DNA of 64,000 nucleotides from positions 126,364 through 190,363 of the forward strand of contig NZ_JACARE010000018.1 in the NCBI RefSeq assembly GCF_013386765.1, read 5' to 3'. The translations under genes were made by a program, and so were the position numbers. This DNA is from Pseudomonas yamanorum (lineage in GTDB: Bacteria; Pseudomonadota; Gammaproteobacteria; Pseudomonadales; Pseudomonadaceae). Below are positions 55,944-64,000 of this stretch, piece after piece. Position 1 is the first letter of the stretch. The number at the start of each line of letters is the position of its first letter. The notes beneath the pieces were generated by a model that was given only the letters and a program-made list of their open reading frames with translations, searched no databases and was not told the DNA's origin.

Positions 55944-57149
55944 ATGCCCAATCGTCTCCCCGTTACTGTGCTGTCCGGATTCCTCGGCGCCGGTAAAAGC
56001 ACGCTGCTCAACTACGTCCTGCGCAACCGCGAAAACCTGCGGGTGGCGGTGATCGTCAACGACATGAGCGAAATCAACATCGATGGCAGTGAGGTCCAGC
56101 GCGACGTCACCCTCAACCGCTCCGAAGAAAAACTGGTGGAGATGAGCAACGGCTGCATCTGCTGCACCTTGCGCGAAGACTTGCTGGAAGAAGTCGCAAA
56201 GCTCGCCAAGGAAGGCCGCTTCGATTACCTGTTGATTGAATCCACGGGCATTTCCGAACCGCTGCCGGTGGCCGAGACCTTCACCTTTCGCGATGAAGAA
56301 GGCCAGAGCCTGGCGGACATCGCCCGGCTCGACACCATGGTCACCGTGGTCGACGGCATGAACTTCCTGCTCGACTACCAGGCCGCTGAAAGCCTGGCGT
56401 CCCGGGGCGAAACCCTGGGTGAAGAAGACGAGCGCTCGATCACCGACCTGTTGATCGAGCAGATCGAATTCGCCGACGTAATCCTGATCAGCAAGATCGA
56501 CCTGATCAGCAGCAGCGAGCGCCAGGAGTTGATGGCGATCCTGGAACGCCTGAACGCCCAGGCGGAAATCATCCCGATGGTCATGGGCGAAGTGCCGCTG
56601 GCGAAGATCCTCAACACTGGCCGCTTCGACTTCGAGCGCGCTTCCCAGGCGCCCGGTTGGTTGCAGGAGCTGCGGGGCGAACATGTGCCGGAAACCGAGG
56701 AATACGGTATCGCCTCCACCGCCTATCGCGCCCGTCGCCCGTTCCATCCACAGCGGTTCTTCGACTTTATCGACCGGCCTTGGGTGAATGGAAAACTGCT
56801 GCGCTCCAAGGGCTTTTTCTGGCTGGCCAGCAAACACCAGGACGCTGGCAGCTGGTCCCAGGCCGGCGGCTTGATGCGCCATGGCTTTGCCGGGCGCTGG
56901 TGGCGTTTCGTGCCGAAAACCCAGTGGCCGCAGGATGAGGAGGGTGTCGCTGCGATCATGAGCAACTGGCAGCCGAGCACCGGCGATTGCCGGCAAGAGC
57001 TGGTGTTTATCGGGCAGAACATCGACTTCGCGCAGATGACTGCCGAGTTGGACGCTTGCCTGCTGACCGACGATGAAATGGCCACCGGTGTCGAAGGCTG
57101 GCGCTTGTTGGCTGATCCCTTTGGCCCTTGGTTCGAAGAGGCAGCCTGA
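55944..57149 (+). CDS. CobW/COG0523 GTPase (zinc chaperone type)
   Basis: A 401-residue GTPase with the P-loop [10 protein letters not shown] (residues 11-20), the zinc-binding CXCC motif GCICC (Cys71, 73, 74), then [13 protein letters not shown] and SKIDL for guanine binding. The C-terminal CobW_C domain starts near [17 protein letters not shown]0523 proteins in Zur regulons hand zinc to client enzymes. It follows dksA2 by 27 nt and overlaps the next gene by 1 nt. Confidence 0.9.
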   Translation: MPNRLPVTVLSGFLGAGKSTLLNYVLRNRENLRVAVIVNDMSEINIDGSEVQRDVTLNRSEEKLVEMSNGCICCTLREDLLEEVAKLAKEGRFDYLLIESTGISEPLPVAETFTFRDEEGQSLADIARLDTMVTVVDGMNFLLDYQAAESLASRGETLGEEDERSITDLLIEQIEFADVILISKIDLISSSERQELMAILERLNAQAEIIPMVMGEVPLAKILNTGRFDFERASQAPGWLQELRGEHVPETEEYGIASTAYRARRPFHPQRFFDFIDRPWVNGKLLRSKGFFWLASKHQDAGSWSQAGGLMRHGFAGRWWRFVPKTQWPQDEEGVAAIMSNWQPSTGDCRQELVFIGQNIDFAQMTAELDACLLTDDEMATGVEGWRLLADPFGPWFEEAA

Positions 57150-57793
57150 TGCTGGCACCGACTCTGAAACTGCGCCCGGTGATTCGCCAGATCCACGGCG
57201 AAACCCCGGCCGTGCTCACCGATATCCTTGAAGACGGCGTAAACCTTGCGGTGTGGCAGCGCCAGTTGCCGCTGCACATCGCCGAGTTCGGCGCGTTGCT
57301 GGTGGCGCTCAATGAACCATTGGCCGAGTCGCTGGTGGTTGAGCTGAACACTGAAGACGCCGAGCCCAACTTGCAGGACTTCGCCTCGGGTTGCCGCGAC
57401 CTTGAAGGCTACGAAGGGTTTATCGCCGACGTGTCGTGGCTGGTCAGCGCCTTTGCCTGTTTGCTGGGTGCCAAGCGCATCGGCGTGCGTTTGCGGCTAT
57501 TGGACAAGGCCATGTGCCCGCGCTTTCACGTGGACCATGTGCCGGTGCGGCTGATCACCACCTACGCCGGCATCGGCAGCCAGTGGCTGCGCGAAGGTGT
57601 GATGGAGCGGCGGCACCTCAGCCAGGCAAGCGCGGAGCCTCAAGAGCGCATCGAGCAAATCAACTGTGGCGAAGTGGCCTTGCTCAAGGGCGAAAAATGG
57701 CACGGTAACGAAGGCTTTGGCCTCATCCACCGCTCGCCGCCGCTGCAAGCCGATCAACGACGGTTGATTCTGACGCTGGATTGGTTGGCGTAA
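57149..57793 (+). CDS. DUF1826 domain protein
   Basis: A 214-residue soluble protein. Its central block DKAMCPRFHVDHVPVRLITTYAGIGSQWL is typical of DUF1826 and looks like a cupin or 2OG-oxygenase HxxD/H metal site (His in RFHVDH). It ends LIHRSPPLQADQRRLILTLDWLA, with a possible third His. DUF1826 genes recur next to CobW GTPases in Zur regulons, so it may be a metalloenzyme served by them. ATG 57149 overlaps the cobW stop (TGATG). Confidence 0.8.
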   Translation: MLAPTLKLRPVIRQIHGETPAVLTDILEDGVNLAVWQRQLPLHIAEFGALLVALNEPLAESLVVELNTEDAEPNLQDFASGCRDLEGYEGFIADVSWLVSAFACLLGAKRIGVRLRLLDKAMCPRFHVDHVPVRLITTYAGIGSQWLREGVMERRHLSQASAEPQERIEQINCGEVALLKGEKWHGNEGFGLIHRSPPLQADQRRLILTLDWLA

Positions 57794-57826
57794 CCGGGTA
57801 GGATCAAAGCTCTCTACACGGTCTGA

Positions 57827-58801
57827 ATGATGTCCACCATGCTGCAGAACATTCCCACCCACGTGATTGCCGGGCCCCTGGGCGCCGGCAAGACCAGCCT
57901 GATCAAGCACCTGCTGGCCCAGCGCCCGGCCAACGAGCGGTGGGCGGTGTTGATCAATGAGTTCGGGCAGATTGGCCTGGATGCAGCGCTGCTGACCCGT
58001 GATGACGACGGTATTGCCCTCGGTGAAGTGGCGGGCGGCTGCCTGTGTTGCGTCAATGGGGCGCCGTTCCAGGTAGGACTGGGCCGTCTGCTGCGTAAGG
58101 CCAAGCCCGACCGGCTGTTTATCGAGCCGTCCGGCTTGGGGCACCCGGCTCAATTGCTCAAGCAACTGCGGGAAGCGCCCTGGCAGCAGGTGCTGGCGGT
58201 GCAGCCGTGCGTGCTGGTGCTGGACGCCCAGGCGTTGGCGGCGGGCAAGCCGTTGCCAGGGGCTCAGCTTGAAGCGTTGGCCAGCGCCGGGCTGCTGGTA
58301 TTGAACAAGCATGAAACCCTGAGTGACGCGCAGCGCGTAGCGATTGAAGAACAGCTACCCGAGCGGCCGATCTACTGGACACAGCAGGCTCAGTTGCCCT
58401 TGGCGCAGTTACCGGGTTTGAACGCCCAAGCCAGGGTGGCTGTGGATAACTTCGAGGTGCCCAAAGGTGTAGGGCAAATGCCGGCCGTCTGGACGGATCC
58501 GACATCGCCGATCTGCCTCAGTCAGGGCCAGGAAGACGGCTGGAGCATTGGCTGGCGCTGGCATCCGAGCCAACAATTCGACCGGCGGCGCCTGCAGCAA
58601 TGGCTGGAGCCGTTGGCGTGGCGGCGGGCAAAACTGGTTATCCACAGCCTGGACGGCTGGGTATCGGCCAACGTTGTGGATAACGCCGCCTTGGCTTGGC
58701 AGCCCAGCGAATGGCGGCGGGATTCGCGTATCGAATTGATCTTCAGCGAGGCGCAGGATGTTGCGCAATTGCAGCGTGCCTTGGCCGATTGCCGTCAGTG
58801 A
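57827..58801 (+). CDS. Second CobW/COG0523 GTPase of the zinc locus
   Basis: A 324-residue GTPase, shorter than the first. The P-loop is GPLGAGKTS (residues 16-24), the CXCC motif is GCLCC (Cys72, 74, 75), then IEPSGLGHP and LNKHET for guanine recognition. The C-terminal domain is short. Two CobW proteins around DUF1826 suggest different clients. ATG 57827, 57830 or 57839 could start. The end overlaps the convergent DUF3301 gene by 7 nt. DnaA boxes lie at 58441, 58638 and 58675. Confidence 0.88.
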   Translation: MMSTMLQNIPTHVIAGPLGAGKTSLIKHLLAQRPANERWAVLINEFGQIGLDAALLTRDDDGIALGEVAGGCLCCVNGAPFQVGLGRLLRKAKPDRLFIEPSGLGHPAQLLKQLREAPWQQVLAVQPCVLVLDAQALAAGKPLPGAQLEALASAGLLVLNKHETLSDAQRVAIEEQLPERPIYWTQQAQLPLAQLPGLNAQARVAVDNFEVPKGVGQMPAVWTDPTSPICLSQGQEDGWSIGWRWHPSQQFDRRRLQQWLEPLAWRRAKLVIHSLDGWVSANVVDNAALAWQPSEWRRDSRIELIFSEAQDVAQLQRALADCRQ

Positions 58802-59193
58802 CGGGTCTTGCTGCTCCCGTGTTCCTGGCGCCACTGGCTTAGCTCGATGATCTCGGCGCTGGGCAGCGGGGTCTTGATCTCGAACGGGTAGGGCGCCAGC
58901 TCGATTTGCGCGCTGTGGGCGCCGAACTGGGTGATGGTCCCCGGGTGCCGCGTTTCGCCGGTCACGGTGAATTCAAAGTTGTAGATCCGCGCCAGGCGCC
59001 GTCGACCGCTGGCATCCTTCACAAACCCGATGCGCTTCAATGCCACGGCGCCATCGAGCAGCTCGATATCGAGCTTGGCGCAATGCTGCTTGACCCTTTC
59101 CAGCGCCCGCTCGCGCAGGCCGTGGTTGTGCCACAGCCAGGCGGCACCGGTCGCCAGCAGCATCAGCACGAAGATATTTCCGAGGGTCAGCAT
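58795..59193 (-). CDS. DUF3301 family protein
   Basis: A 132-residue protein with an N-terminal membrane helix (MLTLGNIFVLMLLATGAAWLW) and a cytoplasmic or periplasmic domain beginning HNHGLRERALERVKQHCAKLDIELLDGAVALKRI. This is the DUF3301 pattern, of unknown function. The start at 59193 is preferred; the frame stays open far upstream but on the antisense of pdxY. It is convergent with the second CobW gene. Confidence 0.8.
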   Translation of the reverse strand: MLTLGNIFVLMLLATGAAWLWHNHGLRERALERVKQHCAKLDIELLDGAVALKRIGFVKDASGRRRLARIYNFEFTVTGETRHPGTITQFGAHSAQIELAPYPFEIKTPLPSAEIIELSQWRQEHGSSKTRH

Positions 59194-59310
59194 TCGATGA
59201 ACTCCAACAAAGTACGGCCAGCTTAACTGCGTCTCCGGTCTGTCGTACAGGCCGCGTTTAGTCGCATACTGCGCAGCCAGAATTTCAACGGCTTTACGGA
59301 AATCCCCTGC

Positions 59311-60183
59311 ATGAAACGTACGCCCCATCTGCTTGCGATCCAGTCTCATGTGGTCTTTGGCCACGCCGGAAACAGCGCCGCCGTGTTCCCCATGCAACGG
59401 GTCGGGGTGAACGTGTGGCCGCTCAATACCGTGCAGTTCTCCAACCACACTCAGTATGGCCAGTGGGCGGGAGAAGTGTTGGCGCCGCAGCAAATTCCGG
59501 CGTTGGTGGAAGGCATTGCGGCGATCGGCGAGCTGGGCAACTGTGATGCGGTGCTGTCGGGCTACCTGGGCAGCGCGGCCCAGGGCCGGGCGATTCTTAC
59601 CGGCGTGGCGCGGATCAAGGCGATCAACCCCAAGGCCCTGTACCTGTGCGACCCGGTGATGGGCCATCCGGAAAAAGGCTGCATCGTGCCCCAGGAGGTC
59701 AGTGACTTCCTGCTGGACGAAGCAGCAGCCATGGCTGACTTCCTGTGCCCCAACCAGCTGGAGCTGGACAGCTTTGCCGGGCGCAAGCCGCAGTCGCTGT
59801 TCGATTGCCTGGGCATGGCCCGTGCCTTGTTGGCCCGTGGGCCGAAAGCGGTGTTGGTCAAACACCTGGATTACCCCGGAAAACTGCCGGACGGCTTCGA
59901 GATGTTGCTGGTGACGGCCGAAGGCAGCTGGCACCTGCGCCGGCCACTGCTGGCGTTCCCGCGCCAGCCAGTGGGCGTGGGTGACCTGACGTCGGGCCTG
60001 TTCCTGGCGCGGGTATTGTTGGGCGACAGCCTGGTGGCGGCCTTTGAGTTCACGGCCGCGGCGGTGCACGAAGTGCTGCTGGAAACCCAGGCGTGCGCCA
60101 GCTACGAGTTGGAACTGGTGCGTGCACAGGATCGGATTGCCCATCCGCGGGTACGCTTTGAGGCGACGCCAATCGGGCTGTAG
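59311..60183 (+). CDS. pdxY: PdxY, pyridoxal kinase
   Basis: A 290-residue ribokinase-family enzyme that phosphorylates pyridoxal for B6 salvage. The N terminus [23 protein letters not shown] is the substrate loop. The middle has [14 protein letters not shown] and [13 protein letters not shown], and the C-terminal [13 protein letters not shown] has the catalytic Asp in GVGDLT. Length and sequence match E. coli PdxY (287). It is a single gene, divergent from DUF3301 across 117 bp. Confidence 0.95.
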   Translation: MKRTPHLLAIQSHVVFGHAGNSAAVFPMQRVGVNVWPLNTVQFSNHTQYGQWAGEVLAPQQIPALVEGIAAIGELGNCDAVLSGYLGSAAQGRAILTGVARIKAINPKALYLCDPVMGHPEKGCIVPQEVSDFLLDEAAAMADFLCPNQLELDSFAGRKPQSLFDCLGMARALLARGPKAVLVKHLDYPGKLPDGFEMLLVTAEGSWHLRRPLLAFPRQPVGVGDLTSGLFLARVLLGDSLVAAFEFTAAAVHEVLLETQACASYELELVRAQDRIAHPRVRFEATPIGL

Positions 60184-60203
60184 GAATATTCCTGATTGAG
60201 CGA

Positions 60204-60241
60204 GGCAAAGGACGTCCGGTACCATCGGCCGTCTTTTTGCC
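60204..60241 (+). terminator. Imperfect hairpin between pdxY and the lipoprotein gene
   Basis: GGCAAAGGACG (60204-60214) can pair imperfectly with CGTCTTTTTGCC (60230-60241), with a T-run on the right arm. A perfect 12-bp palindrome AGGAATATTCCT overlaps just before it (60182-60193). A terminator is possible but uncertain. Confidence 0.35.
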
Positions 60242-60264
60242 CTCTGCGTTCATCAAGGAAGATC

Positions 60265-61308
60265 ATGTCGCTATCCCTGCTTCATTCGCCACGGGCATTG
60301 GCTGCCCTGGTTCTGGCATCTCTGCTCAGCGGATGCAGTATCCACGGCGCCTACACAGATGCCAGCGCGCCCGACGCGGCGAAGCTACGGTTCATCTCCA
60401 ACACGTCGAACACCACCCTCGATATCTACGACGCACAACACTGCACGGGCCAGAACACGGGCATGCTCAACAACTTCCTGGTGGTGGACACCAAGCGCCG
60501 GGCCGATATGCTCGTGCCGCCGCCGGCCAAGGCCCGGGGCATGCTGGAGGTCAAGCTGGCGCCCGGCAAGGAAACCATGCTGGCGATCAACACCAACGGT
60601 GGTAGCTACATCTGCGGCAAGACCTTCAGCTTCACGCCCAAGGCGGGCGAGGAATATGAAGTGACCTTCGATATGGCGGGCGGCCGTTGCAGTACGCTGT
60701 TCCAGCGCCTGACCCAATTTAACGGCAAAGACGTGCGCATCCCGCAGCCGGTGTTTGATACGGGTTTCCCGGTGTGCCAGGGGCAAAGTCCGATATTCGC
60801 CAAACCGTTGCCCGATACGGCGCAGCGGACGGTGCTGATCGATCGGATCCTCGCGGAGAACGCGCAGGCGATCACAACCCTGGACCCGCCCAAGGCCGAC
60901 AGTTCGATGTTTTCGCCGGAAAAAATCGACGCGCTGATTGCCAAGCGAAAGGCATCGATGGGCACGGTCACCTTGCCGGACGAATACTGGACCCAGTACC
61001 GGCAGAACCTGAAGCTGTTTCATGACGAAGCTGCCGGGCGCCAGGCGCGGGCACTGGGCATGTTTACCGATGTGTACCGCCTGCGCTTGCGCAGTACCAA
61101 CGACATCATGTTGCAGCAGTGGCTGCAGCCCACGGACAACGCTGTACGCCAGATGATTACTGCGAGTGACGAGTACATGCTGCGGTACTACATGAACACC
61201 AACAAGAGCGTGGCGCTGGACATCCTTAATCACCACATTGAGCGCATGGCCCAGTTGGACCAGCGCTTTGATGTGTGTGCGCGATTTGACGATTGCTGGC
61301 ACTACTGA
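60265..61308 (+). CDS. Predicted lipoprotein of unknown function
   Basis: A 347-residue protein with a lipoprotein signal: hydrophobic ALAALVLASLLSGC with the lipobox LSGC (Cys near residue 22). The mature part starts with a small beta domain (LRFISNTSNTTLDIYDAQHC), then a conserved-looking CxxK (ICGKTF) and SPEKIDALIAKRKASMG, and ends in two cysteines (VCARFDDC). I recognise no domain. ATG 60265 has AAGGAAG upstream; a longer start would move the signal inward. Confidence 0.72.
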   Translation: MSLSLLHSPRALAALVLASLLSGCSIHGAYTDASAPDAAKLRFISNTSNTTLDIYDAQHCTGQNTGMLNNFLVVDTKRRADMLVPPPAKARGMLEVKLAPGKETMLAINTNGGSYICGKTFSFTPKAGEEYEVTFDMAGGRCSTLFQRLTQFNGKDVRIPQPVFDTGFPVCQGQSPIFAKPLPDTAQRTVLIDRILAENAQAITTLDPPKADSSMFSPEKIDALIAKRKASMGTVTLPDEYWTQYRQNLKLFHDEAAGRQARALGMFTDVYRLRLRSTNDIMLQQWLQPTDNAVRQMITASDEYMLRYYMNTNKSVALDILNHHIERMAQLDQRFDVCARFDDCWHY

Positions 61309-61325
61309 TAACACCGCAGAACCCA

Positions 61326-61412
61326 TGTGGGAGCGGGCTTGCCCGCGATGGGATCAACTCGGCTTGTCTGAAGCACCGAGGTGTCTGCATCGCAGGCAAG
61401 CCAGCTCCTACA
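61326..61412. repeat. REPIN, mixed GCGGGCTTGCCCGC / GCTGGCTTGCC arms
   Basis: TGTGGGAGCGGGCTTGCCCGCGATG on the left and GCATCGCAGGCAAGCCAGCTCCTACA on the right, with CTCGG/CCGAG pairing in the middle as in the copy at 47920. It separates the convergent lipoprotein and thioesterase genes. Confidence 0.85.
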
Positions 61413-61438
61413 GTTTGATTGGGTTTACAGCGTAGGAC

Positions 61439-61924
61439 TTACGGCGCGTCTGCCTTGATTTCCTGATACCGCTTCTCCAGCTCCTGGCGAATCTGCCGGC
61501 GCTGTTGAGCCTGCACAAACCGGCGCTTGTCTTCGCTGTTCTGCGGTTGCAGCGGCGGCACGGCGGCCGGTTTGCGCTGGTCATCCACCGCGACCATGGT
61601 GAAGAAGCAGCTATTGGTATGGCGCACCGAACGCTCGCGGATATTCTCGGTGACCACCTTGATCCCCACTTCCATCGACGTGTTGCCGGTGTAGTTGACC
61701 GAGGCCAGGAAGGTCACCAGCTCGCCGACATGGATCGGCTCGCGAAAAATCACCTGGTCCACCGACAACGTCACCACATAGCGTCCGGCATAACGGCTGG
61801 CGCAGGCGTAGGCCACTTCGTCGAGGTACTTGAGCAGCGTGCCGCCGTGCACATTGCCTGAGAAGTTGGCCATGTCAGGGGTCATCAATACTGTCATCGA
61901 CAGCTGGGTGTTTCCGGGTTCCAT
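61439..61924 (-). CDS. Hotdog-fold acyl-CoA thioesterase (YciA-like)
   Basis: A 161-residue acyl-CoA hydrolase with the hotdog signature LMTPDMANFSGNVHGGTLLKYLDEVAYACASRYAG, including the catalytic Asp in the DE pair and the NVHGG turn. The C terminus (EDKRRFVQAQQRRQIRQELEKRY) is a charged helix, as in long-form thioesterases. It would hydrolyse medium or long acyl-CoAs. ATG 61924 matches family starts; a longer frame to 61999 is unlikely. Confidence 0.88.
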   Translation of the reverse strand: MEPGNTQLSMTVLMTPDMANFSGNVHGGTLLKYLDEVAYACASRYAGRYVVTLSVDQVIFREPIHVGELVTFLASVNYTGNTSMEVGIKVVTENIRERSVRHTNSCFFTMVAVDDQRKPAAVPPLQPQNSEDKRRFVQAQQRRQIRQELEKRYQEIKADAP

Positions 61925-62219
61925 AGCACACTCACGGGTTGTAGGCATTGGGTGGGGAGGCACCTCTGCGGGTGCTGGAATCTTTGCAGAGCCATTCATA
62001 ACGGGACGCTGGCCCTCGGCTTGCCGTCACGCCAGTGGCGATCTGTTTCCATATATTGCACCGGCTTTCTGTCGCAAGTCGCGGTGTTACCCTTCAAAAG
62101 CCCGCCTCAAGGGCAATTCTTACGATCAAGGCAGACTTTTCTTTCCGTTCATTGCGACCTTTCGGGGCGAATGCGTGGAAATGGGAAAAGCGCCAGTACC
62201 CCTCAAGGAGCCCCTCGCC
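61925..62219. other. Divergent spacer, no clear element seen
   Basis: This 295-bp gap lies between the thioesterase and the antiporter. It should contain both promoters, but no strong -35/-10 pair, repeat or RNA gene stands out. The in-frame ATG at 62178 for the antiporter lacks family support. Confidence 0.4.
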
Positions 62220-63983
62220 ATGCACGCCATCAGCTTTATCCAGGACCTGGCCGTGATCATGCTGGTGGCCGGGGTGGTGACGATCCTGTTTCATCGGCTC
62301 AAGCAGCCGGTGGTGTTGGGTTATATCGTCGCCGGCTTCATCATTGGCCCGCACACCCCACCGTTTGGCCTGATCCACGACGAAGACACCATCAAGACCC
62401 TGGCCGAGCTGGGGGTGATCTTCCTGATGTTCTGCCTGGGCCTGGAGTTCAGCCTGCGCAAGCTGTTCAAAGTCGGCGCCACCGCGTTTATTGCCGCGTT
62501 CCTCGAGATCATCCTGATGATCTGGATCGGCTACGAAATCGGGCGCTGGTTCGACTGGAACACCATGGATTCACTGTTCCTCGGCGCGATCCTCGCGATT
62601 TCCTCGACCACCATCATCGTCAAGGCACTCAATGACCTGAAGATGAAAAACCAGCGTTTTGCCCAGCTGATTTTTGGTGTGCTGATCGTCGAAGACATCC
62701 TCGGCATCGGCATCATCGCCTTGCTGTCGAGCATCGCCGTCAGCGGCACGGTCAGCTCCGGCGAGGTGTTTTCCACCGTCGGCAAGCTCTCGTTGTTCAT
62801 GATTGTCGCGCTGGTCATCGGGATTTTGCTGGTGCCACGCCTGCTGGAGTACGTGGCCAAGTTCGAAAGCAACGAGATGCTGCTGATCACCGTGCTGGGC
62901 CTGTGCTTCGGCTTCTGCCTGCTGGTGGTCAAGCTGGAATACAGCATGGTGCTGGGCGCTTTCCTGATAGGCGCGATCATGGCTGAATCCCGGCAATTAC
63001 TGAAAATTGAGCGCTTGATCGAACCGGTTCGCGACATGTTCAGTGCGATCTTTTTTGTGGCGATTGGCTTGATGATCGATCCGCAGATCCTCCTGCAATA
63101 CGCCTGGCCGATTGCGGTGATTACTGTGGCGGTGGTGCTGGGCAAGATGTTGTCCTGCGGCCTTGGGGCGTTTATCGCGGGTAATGATGGCCGTACCTCG
63201 CTGCGGGTGGGGATGGGCCTGTCACAGATTGGCGAATTTTCATTCATCATCGCTGCGCTGGGGATGACGTTGCAGGTCACCAGTGACTTCCTGTATCCGG
63301 TGGCGGTGGCTGTGTCGGCGATCACCACGCTGCTCACGCCGTATCTGATTCGTGGCGCAGACCCGCTGTCGCTGAAGATCGCGGCGGTGATGCCCAAGCG
63401 TTTGAGCCGGGTGTTCGGGATGTATGGCGAATGGCTGCGCAGCATTCAGCCCCAGGGCGAGGGCGCGATGCTGGCGTCGATGATCCGCAAGATCATTTTG
63501 CAGGTGGGGGTAAACCTGGCGCTGGTGGTGGCGATCTTCTTTGCCGGCAGTTTTTTCGCGGCGCGTATTGGCAGTTATCTGGAAGGTTGGGTCAGTGATC
63601 CGAGCTGGCAGAAGGCGTTGATCTGGGGCGGGGCGTTGCTGCTGTCGCTGCCGTTTTTGATTGCGGCGTACCGCAAGCTCAAGGCGTTGTCGATGCTGCT
63701 GGCAGAGATGAGCGTGAAGCCGGAAATGGCTGGGCGCCACACGCAGCGTGTACGCCGGGTGATCGCCGAAGTGATCCCGATTCTTTCGCTGCTGGTGATT
63801 TTCCTGCTATTGGCAGCCTTGTCGGCCAGTATCCTGCCGACCAACAAGTTGCTGGTGCTGATCGCCGTGGTGACGGCCGCAGTGGCCGCCGTGCTCTGGC
63901 GCTGGTTCATCCGCGTGCATACGCGGATGCAGGTCGCCTTGCTGGAGACCCTGGATAACCACAAGGATACCCCGGAGCACTGA
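62220..63983 (+). CDS. CPA2-type cation:proton antiporter (KefB/KefC family, no TrkA-N domain)
   Basis: A 587-residue membrane transporter with about thirteen helices. It starts MHAISFIQDLAVIMLVAGVVTILFHRLKQPVVLGYIVAGFIIGPH, and family blocks LGVIFLMFCLGLEFS and SSTTIIVKAL follow, with LIFGVLIVEDILGI carrying the transport Asp. The regulatory RCK/TrkA-N nucleotide domain of KefB and KefC is absent; the C terminus ends in helices and a short charged tail. K+/H+ or Na+/H+ exchange is likely. ATG 62220 has AAGGAG 9 nt upstream. Confidence 0.88.
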   Translation: MHAISFIQDLAVIMLVAGVVTILFHRLKQPVVLGYIVAGFIIGPHTPPFGLIHDEDTIKTLAELGVIFLMFCLGLEFSLRKLFKVGATAFIAAFLEIILMIWIGYEIGRWFDWNTMDSLFLGAILAISSTTIIVKALNDLKMKNQRFAQLIFGVLIVEDILGIGIIALLSSIAVSGTVSSGEVFSTVGKLSLFMIVALVIGILLVPRLLEYVAKFESNEMLLITVLGLCFGFCLLVVKLEYSMVLGAFLIGAIMAESRQLLKIERLIEPVRDMFSAIFFVAIGLMIDPQILLQYAWPIAVITVAVVLGKMLSCGLGAFIAGNDGRTSLRVGMGLSQIGEFSFIIAALGMTLQVTSDFLYPVAVAVSAITTLLTPYLIRGADPLSLKIAAVMPKRLSRVFGMYGEWLRSIQPQGEGAMLASMIRKIILQVGVNLALVVAIFFAGSFFAARIGSYLEGWVSDPSWQKALIWGGALLLSLPFLIAAYRKLKALSMLLAEMSVKPEMAGRHTQRVRRVIAEVIPILSLLVIFLLLAALSASILPTNKLLVLIAVVTAAVAAVLWRWFIRVHTRMQVALLETLDNHKDTPEH

Positions 63984-63990
63984 CCGGCTT

Positions 63991-64000
63991 TGTGGCGAGC
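63991..64000. repeat. First bases of a REP element, cut by the window end
   Basis: TGTGGCGAGC is identical at nine of ten bases to the start of the REPIN at 27844 and sits 8 bp after the antiporter stop, the usual REPIN position. The rest is outside the window. Confidence 0.5.

Noticed and set aside
57528..57541. A second parS-like TTTCACGTGGACC in the DUF1826 gene
   Set aside because: Several mismatches in the palindrome arms; only the central CACGTGGA matches.

Overview
The window is origin-proximal chromosome from a Pseudomonas of the P. fluorescens group. The mnmE end / mnmG-rsmG-parA-parB / atpIBEFHAGDC / glmU-glmR-glmS backbone is the usual layout next to Pseudomonas oriC. The protein sequences look typically pseudomonad and the DNA is GC-rich. 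Several intergenic spaces hold the palindromic REP doublets (REPINs) common in this group. No rRNA, tRNA, CRISPR array, insertion sequence or prophage was recognised.

Region by region. 1-625: the last codons of mnmE, then a 548-bp non-coding region with clustered DnaA-box-like 9-mers and an AT-rich stretch, resembling a replication origin. 626-4860: mnmG, rsmG and the chromosome partition pair parA-parB. 4861-12190: the complete nine-gene F1Fo ATP synthase operon, with hairpins at four gene junctions and a strong terminator. 12239-16510: glmU, glmR and glmS (UDP-GlcNAc supply), ending at the Tn7 attachment region. 16620-18364: a LemA / GIDE-domain membrane pair. 18365-26486: penicillin-binding protein 1C and a very large thioester-containing alpha-2-macroglobulin, overlapping and leftward. 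26566-28157: a LysE-type exporter, a divergent Lrp-type regulator and a small DUF3077-like protein between REPINs. 28490-34174: a leftward six-gene phospholipid operon matching E. coli ynbABCD plus an acyltransferase and a small membrane protein. 34274-36257: a PAAR / pyocin_S-domain toxin / immunity module of type VI secretion style. 36515-42377: three SPFH proteins (one with a His-rich N terminus) and a P1B metal ATPase. 42494-44432: a bufferin-type copper peptide cluster (precursor, DUF692 MNIO enzyme, DUF2063 partner). 44520-47250: cyclopropane fatty acid synthase and cardiolipin synthase. 47381-47902: a DUF3617 protein.

48037-58801 is a zinc-starvation locus. Two perfect Zur-type palindromes sit at its promoters. 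A leftward seven-gene operon encodes FolE2, an ABC metal importer, HisI2, a gamma-carbonic anhydrase and a dihydroorotase paralogue. A rightward set encodes a zinc amidase, DksA2 lacking two of the four zinc-finger cysteines, two CobW-type GTPases and a DUF1826 protein. These genes replace or service zinc enzymes when zinc is scarce. A perfect 14-bp parS core lies inside folE2, about 49 kb from parAB. The window ends with DUF3301, pdxY, an unknown lipoprotein, an acyl-CoA thioesterase and a CPA2 antiporter, followed by the first bases of another REP.

The most unusual global feature is a scatter of 22 exact 9-bp DnaA boxes, almost all inside genes. None was seen across the ATP synthase genes or between about 31.4 and 53.4 kb.
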